From: Campylobacterales bacterium
GTDB lineage: Bacteria > Campylobacterota > Campylobacteria > Campylobacterales > SZUA-545
Length of the DNA: 6,519 nt
Assembly (NCBI GenBank): GCA_025800305.1
Contig: JAOXRY010000262.1
Coordinates: forward strand, 1-6,519
Direction of reading: 5' to 3'
Shown here piece by piece: positions 1 to 4,728 of this stretch (position 1 is the first letter of the stretch; every line of letters begins with the position of its first letter). Under the pieces are notes generated by a model that saw only the letters and a list, made by a program, of their open reading frames with translations, was not told the origin of the DNA and searched no databases. The position numbers were made by a program, and so were the translations under genes.

Positions 1-305
1 AATTGCTTCACCTCTTTCAATTTGCGTCTTTTGTCTTCCGTTGTTTCGCTCTAATGGATCTGTACTTCAAAGTAACCTACACCATGCGGTACTTGAGCGT
101 GCAGCGATCCACGGTTCAGCTTGACTGAGCCAGTTTTGTCATGCAATCGAAGTCAACTTGAAGCTGAAGCGAGAGTTAGCAACCATTAGCTTTCTCTTTC
201 GATTCCGTCAATCCAACTTGTTGCAGAGCCGCTTCTTTTAGCAACGTAAACACACTGAGTACATCTATTTAGCCATTGTAACGTGCATCTATTAACCGAA
301 CGTGC
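1..305. other. GC-richer, non-coding, probably foreign or mobile-element-derived segment
   Basis: This stretch is about 43% G+C by hand count (107 of 240 bases in 1-240), while the DNA immediately to the right (361-420) is about 22%. All six frames are interrupted by stops, apart from the read-through tail of the regulator ORF, and no protein family is recognisable in any of them. The change in composition coincides with the point, near 300-310, where TetR-like protein sequence is lost. Short direct repeats cluster at this junction (259-305), and an interrupted inverted repeat lies at 115-168. I infer an inserted element end or recombination scar. No transposase, integrase or complete terminal inverted repeat is visible, so the element type stays open. 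An assembly chimera is the main alternative. Confidence 0.55.
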
Positions 306-560
306 CTTAATCTCAAGGCTTGAATGGGTAATTGGAAAACAGTGTTTACTAATCTCATCAGAAAGAATCATCATTAAAGCAAAGAAAAGATCTTTTTTAC
401 TTTTAAAGTGTTTATAAACTGTAGCTTTTGAGACATTTGCATTTTCTGCTATAACATTCATATTACTAGCCTCATATCCTTTTTTATAGAACTCTTGTAC
501 AGATGCTTGGATAATCGCTTCTCTTTTTTCTTGGTTGAGATCTCTATTTCTTGTTTTTAT
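186..560 (-). pseudogene. Truncated TetR-family transcriptional regulator (DNA-binding domain only)
   Basis: Read from an ATA codon at 560-558, the frame stays open to a TAA at 188-186 (124 codons, against roughly 190-210 for the family). With ATA as residue 1, residues about 10-62 form a typical TetR N-terminal helix-turn-helix: the EFYKKGYEASN segment (23-33), then the recognition helix VSKATVYKHFKSKKDLF (43-59). TetR-like sequence continues to about residue 85 (codon near 306). After that the translation is a Cys/Arg-rich tail in GC-richer DNA, with no resemblance to a ligand-binding and dimerisation domain. The first in-frame ATG (461) lies inside the HTH and would remove helix 1. A Shine-Dalgarno-like AAGGAT (571-566) sits five bases before the ATA, so ATA marks the ancestral start, probably a mutated ATG. 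The gene diverges from the SDR operon, with two operator-like palindromes between them, so it was probably the local repressor. As it stands it should not sense ligand or dimerise normally. Confidence 0.8.
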
Positions 561-565
561 TTTCT

Positions 566-571
566 ATCCTT
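566..571 (-). promoter_or_regulatory. Ribosome binding site of the tetR remnant, defining the ATA start position
   Basis: The minus strand reads AAGGAT, then AGAAA, then ATA at 560. The divergent SDR gene has a very similar arrangement: AAGGAT, GAAAA, then ATG at 686. The correct spacing to ATA and the full HTH domain read from that point indicate where translation once began. A TAG lies two codons upstream of the ATA in the same frame (near 566-564), so no start further upstream is possible. Confidence 0.6.
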
Positions 572-588
572 ATTATTAACTAGAAATG

Positions 589-594
589 ATTATA
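589..594 (-). promoter_or_regulatory. Probable -10 element (TATAAT) of the tetR remnant
   Basis: The minus strand carries a perfect TATAAT, preceded by TTTTTTTTGA, 28 bases upstream of the ATA start position. The -35 region would lie at about 611-618, where there is no good TTGACA, as is common in Campylobacterota. That position overlaps the palindrome at 613-629, so a repressor bound there would block this promoter. This fits autoregulation (inference). Confidence 0.55.
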
Positions 595-612
595 TCAAAA
601 AAAGTTAAAATA

Positions 613-629
613 AACTATACGGTTTAGTT
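613..629. promoter_or_regulatory. Operator-like palindrome O1 (half-sites spaced 1 bp)
   Basis: This is a 17-bp near-perfect palindrome, AACTATAC-G-GTTTAGTT: seven of eight base pairs are complementary around the central G621. Its size and location, between divergent tetR and target operon and over the tetR -35 region, are typical of TetR-family operators. The half-site AACTAWAC recurs in the second palindrome at 647-668, which supports one protein recognising both. The binding protein is inferred from context. Confidence 0.7.
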
Positions 630-640
630 CACTTTAAGGA

Positions 641-674
641 TATTTAAACTAAACTTCTAAGTATAGTTTAAATA
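641..674. promoter_or_regulatory. Operator-like long palindrome O2 (half-sites spaced 6 bp), just before the SDR ribosome binding site
   Basis: Bases 641-656 pair with 659-674 at 15 of 16 positions (mismatch 652/663), with CT at the centre. Inside it lie the same half-sites as in O1, AACTAAAC (647-654) and GTATAGTT (661-668), here separated by TTCTAA instead of one base. The palindrome ends directly before the AAGGA of the SDR gene. It could be a second repressor site, or its transcript could form a hairpin beside the ribosome binding site. A TATAGT at 662-667 or TATTTA at 641-646 could be the operon's -10 box, but I cannot choose between them. Confidence 0.7.
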
Positions 675-685
675 AAGGATGAAAA

Positions 686-1459
686 ATGACAGCATTAATC
701 ACAGGTGCAAGTTCAGGAATTGGAAAAGAGTTAGCATATATTCATGGAGAAAAAGGTGGGGACCTTATTCTTGTTGCAAGAAGTAAGGAAAAACTGGAAG
801 ATTTAAAAAGAGATCTTGAAAAAAAATATTCTAATAAAGTAACCATTATTGTAAAAGATCTTAGTATTGTAGGTTCTGCTAAAGAGCTTTATGATGAGGT
901 GAAAGATCTTGGAATTGATGTTGATTATCTAATTAACAATGCAGGGTTTGGTCTTGGTGGAAAGTTTCATCAACTATCCTTAGAAAGACAGCAAGAGATG
1001 ATGAATTTAAATATGTTTGCATTAACAGAGCTTACTCATATGTTTTTACAAGACTTTACAAAAAGAAATAGTGGAAAGATCTTAAATGTTTCTTCTACAG
1101 CTAGTTTTATGCCTGGACCACTACAAGCTGTTTATTTTGCTTCAAAATCTTATGTTCAGTTTTTAAGTAATGCACTCTCAGAAGAGTTAATTGATACCAA
1201 TATAACTGTTACTAATCTTATGCCTTCAGCAACAGAAACAGAATTTGCCAAAGTTTCAGGGATGGAGAAGACAGAGCTATTTAGTAAAATGGCTACAGCA
1301 AAAGATGTTGCATTAGATGGTTATAACGGAATGTTAGAAGGAAAACTAGATGTTCTTTCAGGACTTCAATTTTCTCAAAAACTACTAAAAACTTTTATGG
1401 CGTTTATTCCTAAAAAAATTCTATTAAAAGAAGTTAGAAAAATGCAAGAGAGTAAATAA
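686..1459 (+). CDS. Short-chain dehydrogenase/reductase (classical SDR, DltE/YqjQ-like)
   Basis: This is a 257-residue cytosolic NAD(P)-dependent oxidoreductase of the classical SDR family, of normal length. The cofactor glycine motif TGASSGIG is at residues 6-13 and the structural NNAG at 84-87. The catalytic tetrad is complete: Asn109, Ser137, Tyr150 and Lys154 (YFASK), with Ser and Tyr 13 residues apart as usual. Arg32, just after the second strand (ARSKEKL), is consistent with NADPH preference but does not prove it. The substrate cannot be read from the sequence. The start is set by AAAGGA at 674-679, six bases before ATG. It is the first gene of an operon, followed after 8 bp by a second Rossmann-fold protein, and lies behind the two operator-like palindromes. 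Those suggest induction by a small molecule once the TetR repressor lets go (inference). Confidence 0.93.
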   Translation: MTALITGASSGIGKELAYIHGEKGGDLILVARSKEKLEDLKRDLEKKYSNKVTIIVKDLSIVGSAKELYDEVKDLGIDVDYLINNAGFGLGGKFHQLSLERQQEMMNLNMFALTELTHMFLQDFTKRNSGKILNVSSTASFMPGPLQAVYFASKSYVQFLSNALSEELIDTNITVTNLMPSATETEFAKVSGMEKTELFSKMATAKDVALDGYNGMLEGKLDVLSGLQFSQKLLKTFMAFIPKKILLKEVRKMQESK

Positions 1460-1467
1460 GAAATAAA

Positions 1468-2124
1468 ATGAAAAAAGCACTAATAGTTGGAGCAACAGGA
1501 ATGGTTGGTGGAATAATCTTAAAAGAGGCTCTTGAAAATGAAGAGTTTGAAAAAGTTGTTTCCATATCAAGAAGACCTAGTGGTTGTAAAAATGAAAAGT
1601 TAGAAGAGATTATCCATGATGATTATCTTGATTATTCAGAAATAGAAGATTGTTTTAAAGATATTGATGTTGGATACTTCTGTATTGGTGTTTACACAGG
1701 AGCAGTAAAAAGAGAGGAGTTTAGAAAGATAACAGTGGACTTTACAAAAGTCTTTGCAGATATTTTAAAAAAGAACTCCCCTGATGCTTCTTTTATTTTT
1801 TTAAGTGGACAAGGTGCTGATAGATCTGAAAAAAGCAAGATGATGTTTGCTAAAGATAAAGGGATTGGTGAAAATTATCTAATCAATAAAAACTTTAAGA
1901 GTTTGGCTATTTTTAGACCAGGGTATATCTATCCAGTGATACCTAGAGAAGAACCTAACTTTTCTTATAAGATCTTTAGAAAAATCTATCCATTTTTAAA
2001 TTTGGTAGTTCCTAATGCTTCTGTTGCTTCAGAGCATTTGGCAAAGGTTATGATAGAAGTAGGGCTAAGAGGAGATGAGAAAGAGACCTTTGAAAATAGA
2101 GATATTAGAGAATATAGAGTATGA
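1468..2124 (+). CDS. Atypical SDR / NAD(P)H-binding Rossmann-fold protein
   Basis: The protein has 218 residues and an N-terminal NAD(P)-binding motif VGATGMVGG (7-15). The GATGxxG pattern is typical of the atypical (extended-like) SDRs related to NAD(P)H-binding and HTATIP2-like proteins. After the second strand comes SRRPS (34-38), suggesting that Arg contacts a cofactor phosphate. FLSGQGAD (111-118) and FRPGYIYP (149-156) match the later conserved strands of this group. The classical YxxxK is not clear: the equivalent segment reads FAKDKGIGE (127-135), so the protein may be a weak or non-catalytic reductase or a cofactor sensor. It starts 8 bp after the SDR stop with only a weak ribosome binding site. 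Its TGA overlaps the next gene's ATG (ATGA), so both ends suggest translational coupling within one operon. The substrate is unknown. Confidence 0.85.
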   Translation: MKKALIVGATGMVGGIILKEALENEEFEKVVSISRRPSGCKNEKLEEIIHDDYLDYSEIEDCFKDIDVGYFCIGVYTGAVKREEFRKITVDFTKVFADILKKNSPDASFIFLSGQGADRSEKSKMMFAKDKGIGENYLINKNFKSLAIFRPGYIYPVIPREEPNFSYKIFRKIYPFLNLVVPNASVASEHLAKVMIEVGLRGDEKETFENRDIREYRV

Positions 2125-2846
2125 AAAAGTCTCTTCTATTTTTTCTTTTAGCTTTTGTTTTAACTACAACTTCTTGTACAACAAAGGAAAACCCAACTAT
2201 AAAAAATAACGAAGCTGTCATTTTAATCCACGGTTTTGGAAGATCTGAGACTTCCATGTGGTATTTTAAAAACAAACTTGAAGAGGCTGGATATGGTGTA
2301 AAAACTGTTGGTTATAGCTCTTTAAACCAAGATATGGACGGAATTAAAAAAGAGGTATATACAGATATTGATAGTCAAGATCTGTCAAATTATAAGAAAG
2401 TTCACTTTGTAGGGCACTCTCTTGGTGGGCTTTTGGTTCGTTCATATCTAGGAGAGAAGAAGATAGAGAATCTTGGAAATGTTGTGATTATGGGAAGTCC
2501 AAACAAAGGAACTCCTGCTGTTGATGTTTTTAAAAATAAGTGGTGGTTTTCTCTTTTAGGACCTGCTGTTAAAGAACTTGGAACAAGTGGAACCAAGTTT
2601 TTGACCTCTTTAAAAAAACCATACTATAATCTTGGAGCTATAGCTGGAGATAGTGAAATTGAGTCTTATGAATATGTTTTAAAAGGAGCAGATGATGGTC
2701 TTGTTACTGTTGAGTCTGCAAAAGTTGAAGGAATGAGAGATTTTATTGTCTTAGACTCAAGTCATACCATGATGAGATACAATAAAAGTGTAATTAAACA
2801 GACTATCTATTTTCTTAAAAAAGGGAAGTTTTTAAAGAACTCTTAA
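2121..2846 (+). CDS. Lipase-like alpha/beta hydrolase, probable lipoprotein
   Basis: The 241-residue protein begins with a basic and hydrophobic signal segment (MKKSLLFFLLAFVL), followed by TTTSC with Cys19. This is a loose lipobox: Ser at -1 is acceptable, while Thr at -3 is unusual. Membrane anchoring is therefore likely but not certain. The mature part is a serine hydrolase of the triacylglycerol lipase/PGAP1-like type: oxyanion-hole HGFGR (37-41), nucleophile elbow GHSLGG (98-103, Ser100), probable acid Asp192 in DDGLVTVESA, and catalytic His215 in SSHTMM. All triad elements appear in the correct order. It would act in the periplasm or at a membrane face on an ester or lipid. It is the last gene of the three-gene operon, with a 4-base ATGA overlap upstream. 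No terminator is evident before the next gene. Confidence 0.88.
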   Translation: MKKSLLFFLLAFVLTTTSCTTKENPTIKNNEAVILIHGFGRSETSMWYFKNKLEEAGYGVKTVGYSSLNQDMDGIKKEVYTDIDSQDLSNYKKVHFVGHSLGGLLVRSYLGEKKIENLGNVVIMGSPNKGTPAVDVFKNKWWFSLLGPAVKELGTSGTKFLTSLKKPYYNLGAIAGDSEIESYEYVLKGADDGLVTVESAKVEGMRDFIVLDSSHTMMRYNKSVIKQTIYFLKKGKFLKNS

Positions 2847-2906
2847 ATTATGAAAGTAATTATCAGTTTCATTTTGGTATATTTCCAAAAAAACTAGGAG
2901 TTTATT

Positions 2907-3179
2907 ATGGGCAAGAAAAACTTTACTGCTGAAATCGAACACTATTTTGTTATTGAAGAATTTGAAGATGGCTGGGATATTGATATTGAACATTATGATA
3001 GTGTTTATGAAGACAAGCTACTTGACTACTGTATGGAAGTTCTTTTTATTCCAGAAGAGAAGATAAAAGAACTTTCTATGACAAATATAGGAATGGAGAT
3101 CTTTTTGGAAGATCTTGACTATGATGATATTACAGATGATTGGTATGCTGAACTTATGAGTGTGTCTAAGAAGATCTAA
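2907..3179 (+). CDS. Small, highly acidic protein of unknown function
   Basis: I do not recognise this 90-residue protein. It contains 26 Asp/Glu against 7 Lys and no Arg, a net charge near -19, with aromatic residues scattered among the acids (for example FEDGWDIDIEHYD at 19-31 and LEDLDYDDITDDWY at 67-80). There is no signal peptide, membrane segment or metal-binding Cys cluster; the only Cys is residue 42. The start is supported by AGGAG at 2896-2900, six bases before ATG. It follows the hydrolase by 60 bp and could be read from that operon or from its own promoter. Its TAA (3177-3179) interlocks with the TAG of the converging TerB-like gene. Strong Shine-Dalgarno and plausible codon use make it a real gene. 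A DNA-mimic, chaperone-like or binding-partner role would be speculation from charge alone. Confidence 0.8.
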   Translation: MGKKNFTAEIEHYFVIEEFEDGWDIDIEHYDSVYEDKLLDYCMEVLFIPEEKIKELSMTNIGMEIFLEDLDYDDITDDWYAELMSVSKKI

Positions 3180-3574
3180 TCTTCTATAAAAACAATTCCT
3201 TGGGCATACTGGGCAGAAACAGTTTTGCCCCACTGAGAATAGATCTCTAAATCTTTTTTAGAGATCTTAAAAAAAGTAGCAATTTTATCGATAGCTCTAT
3301 GTTCAAATTTGTGAAATTTATCATCAGAATGAACAAGAATTAGTAGCTCTAAAAGAACAATCTTTTGGCTTTTTTGAGAGTGAAACTCTTGTAAAACATC
3401 TTCATAATTAAAGTCATCTAGATTAGGCTTGATATTGTCAATTCCCATTTCAGCACAATACTCTTCTATAATCTCTTGTTCCTCTTTTTCATACTCACCA
3501 TCGATATTTGCAATATAGTGGGCTAGTTTTAGAAAAGCGAATTTTTCAGATGTTTGTAGTTTCATTAAAAGCAT
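3176..3574 (-). CDS. TerB-like domain protein (tellurite-resistance TerB/DjlA-N family)
   Basis: The protein has 132 residues, is probably cytosolic and all-helical. Two similar segments match the TerB pseudo-repeat: LAHYIANIDGEYEKEEQEII (17-36) and LILVHSDDKFHKFEHRAI (78-95). Each has an acidic DGEY- or DDKF-type turn followed by a conserved Glu, the positions thought to bind divalent metal in TerB. Family members occur in stress and membrane-associated complexes, but the name does not prove tellurite resistance and no other ter gene is present. I chose the ATG at 3574 because AAAGG (3585-3581) is six bases upstream, whereas the next ATG (3565) would be 15 bases away. That ribosome binding site overlaps the serB stop and the genes are 9 bp apart, so it is probably co-transcribed and coupled with serB. 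Confidence 0.8.
   Translation of the reverse strand: MLLMKLQTSEKFAFLKLAHYIANIDGEYEKEEQEIIEEYCAEMGIDNIKPNLDDFNYEDVLQEFHSQKSQKIVLLELLILVHSDDKFHKFEHRAIDKIATFFKISKKDLEIYSQWGKTVSAQYAQGIVFIED
3241..3267. repeat. Perfect 11-bp inverted repeat with 5-nt loop, inside the TerB-like gene
   Basis: AGATCTCTAAA (3241-3251) and TTTAGAGATCT (3257-3267) are exact reverse complements around TCTTT. It lies about 60 bp past the converging stop codons. It encodes KISKKDLEIYS of the TerB-like protein, so coding constraint may explain part of it. On the plus strand it is followed by TAAAAAAAG and not by a T-run, so it is not a standard intrinsic terminator for the acidic gene. It might still slow polymerase or protect a 3' end (inference). 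Confidence 0.5.
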
Positions 3575-3580
3575 AGATAA

Positions 3581-3585
3581 CCTTT
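3581..3585 (-). promoter_or_regulatory. Ribosome binding site of the TerB-like gene, overlapping the serB stop
   Basis: The minus strand reads AAAGG six bases before the ATG at 3574. Its first A's are shared with the serB TAA (3586-3584). This placement selects the upstream of two near in-frame ATGs and implies that ribosomes finishing serB help initiate the TerB-like gene. Confidence 0.6.
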
Positions 3586-4207
3586 ATATATACTCTATTA
3601 GACCTCTTAAGTCTTTTTCATCAATAGTAATATTAGCCTGTTCTCTAAGAACAGGCTTTCCACAAAAAGCAACTTTTTTAGCTGCATATGGAAACATCGA
3701 AGCGTCGTTAGCCCCATCACCACAAGCAATTGTGTTTTCGATAGAAACATTTAGCAGTTGTTGTATTCTTTGAATCATGTCTCCTTTAGAGTAACCAAAC
3801 ATCATATCTCCACCAACCTTACCTGTTAAGATCCCATCTTTGTGTTGAAATCTATTGGAAAAGTCACCATCAACACCAAGGATTTTTCCGTGGTAGCTTG
3901 TTGCTTCTCTAAAACCACCTGAGAAGATGATTACTTTGTAGCCTTTCTCTTTTAGAGCTTTTACAGTTTCAACCGCTCCTGGCATTAAAGGAAGACTTTC
4001 ACAGATCTTTACAACATCTTCGTATTTTACGCCTTGAAGTTTAGAAGCTCTCATTGTTAGAGAATCAAAAAAATCCATCTCTCCGGCCATTGCTAGATCT
4101 GTTATTTTTCCTATCTCTTCTTTTTTCCCAACTTGGGCTGCGATTTCATCGATTGTTTCACCATCCATTAAAGTCGAGTCAAAATCAAATACACATAGTT
4201 TATTCAT
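3584..4207 (-). CDS. serB: Phosphoserine phosphatase
   Basis: This 207-residue HAD-superfamily enzyme catalyses the last step of L-serine synthesis, O-phospho-L-serine to serine plus phosphate, in the cytosol with Mg2+. All HAD motifs are present: I, DFDST (8-12; nucleophile Asp8, acid/base Asp10); II, FSGG (95-98, Ser96); III, Lys141 in SKGD; IV, GDGAND (163-168, Asp164 and Asp168). Glu17 and Arg53 fit the substrate-binding positions known from the archaeal enzyme, and KPVLREQA (184-191) is typical of SerB. It corresponds to the catalytic core only. The N-terminal ACT-like extension of the E. coli enzyme is absent, as in other short SerB proteins. A modest AGGA (4221-4218) lies about 10 bases before the ATG. 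It is the middle gene of a probable three-gene minus-strand cluster, 32 bp after the barrel gene and 9 bp before the TerB-like gene. Confidence 0.95.
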   Translation of the reverse strand: MNKLCVFDFDSTLMDGETIDEIAAQVGKKEEIGKITDLAMAGEMDFFDSLTMRASKLQGVKYEDVVKICESLPLMPGAVETVKALKEKGYKVIIFSGGFREATSYHGKILGVDGDFSNRFQHKDGILTGKVGGDMMFGYSKGDMIQRIQQLLNVSIENTIACGDGANDASMFPYAAKKVAFCGKPVLREQANITIDEKDLRGLIEYI

Positions 4208-4239
4208 TATTATTGTTTCCTAAGAGTTTATAAGTTTGT

Positions 4240-4728
4240 TTAAAACCAGAATCTTCCACCAGCAAAGAAAGAAGTGTCAGTTTCTGATTTTGGATGAACA
4301 TCAATTTCAGGGGCAACTTCCATGAAAACATCAAAAGGTGTCTTTTTGAAAATATATGTCACACCAAAAGGGATTCTAAATCCGTATTTATTCTCTACGT
4401 CTTCTTGTCCATCTTTTTGTAACATATTGATATGTCTCATGCCAAAACCGTAGTAGATTGAGACTGCTGGATTATCAAAGTATGTGTGGTTGTGAAGAAT
4501 ATAGTTGAGATTTATATATTCGTACTCTGTATCTTTTCCGTACATTCCTGTAATGGCAGTTTTTTTAGAAAGAAAACCTTTAAAAGTTACTCCCGTTTCA
4601 TCTCCAGAGACAATCCCCATGGCAAATTTTCCTGCTGGTAGGTAGTATTTTTTTTGTACATATCTCTTTTGAGGAAATCCAAAAAGAGTAACGGCTAATA
4701 AAGTTATAATAAGAATCATTTTAAACAT
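4240..4728 (-). CDS. Small exported protein, probable outer-membrane beta-barrel
   Basis: The 162-residue protein has an N-terminal signal peptide (MFKMILIITLLAVTLFG, residues 1-17). Alternating hydrophobic/polar, aromatic-rich strands follow (for example YEYINLNYILHNHTYF at 69-84, AVSIYYGFGMRH at 88-99 and YGFRIPFGVTYIF at 114-126). It ends in GGRFWF, and a terminal Phe after a strand is the usual signal for the BAM outer-membrane insertion machinery. The length would suit an eight-stranded barrel. FDVFMEVAPEIDV (132-144) resembles the penultimate strand region of OmpW/OmpA-like small barrels, but I cannot name a family. No good Shine-Dalgarno precedes the ATG at 4728; a second in-frame ATG (4719) is equally unsupported. 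It may be the first gene of a cluster with serB, with no functional link evident. Confidence 0.72.
   Translation of the reverse strand: MFKMILIITLLAVTLFGFPQKRYVQKKYYLPAGKFAMGIVSGDETGVTFKGFLSKKTAITGMYGKDTEYEYINLNYILHNHTYFDNPAVSIYYGFGMRHINMLQKDGQEDVENKYGFRIPFGVTYIFKKTPFDVFMEVAPEIDVHPKSETDTSFFAGGRFWF

Noticed and set aside
72..180. Possible integron attC-like site in the foreign segment
   Set aside because: GTAACC and GTTAGC words lie about 100 bp apart with some internal pairing, but the arms are not complementary overall. The core-site consensus is not met and no integrase is seen.
1..305. Fragment of a transposase gene
   Set aside because: I translated the stretch on both strands. Every frame is broken by stops at short intervals, and no DDE or other transposase motif appears.
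2402..2596. 64-codon minus-strand open frame
   Set aside because: It lies wholly inside the alpha/beta hydrolase gene, which has strong motifs. It has no ribosome binding site and no recognisable protein.
2872..2890. TTTTGG/CCAAAA inverted repeat after the hydrolase operon, considered as a terminator
   Set aside because: The stem is only six pairs with a 7-nt loop and is followed by A's, not T's. It is too weak to call.
2850..2897. Tiny ORF of 15 codons (MKVIISFILVYFQKN) between the hydrolase and the acidic gene
   Set aside because: There is no Shine-Dalgarno, it is very short, and it ends in the next gene's ribosome binding site. It is probably chance.
3018..3233. 71-codon minus-strand open frame
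   Set aside because: It overlaps the acidic gene and the end of the TerB-like gene and has a Cys/Phe-rich low-quality translation. It is a shadow frame.
3176..3574. Tellurite-resistance or phage-defence locus based on the TerB-like protein
   Set aside because: No TerC, TerD, TerZ or other partner gene is nearby, and the gene is coupled to serB instead.
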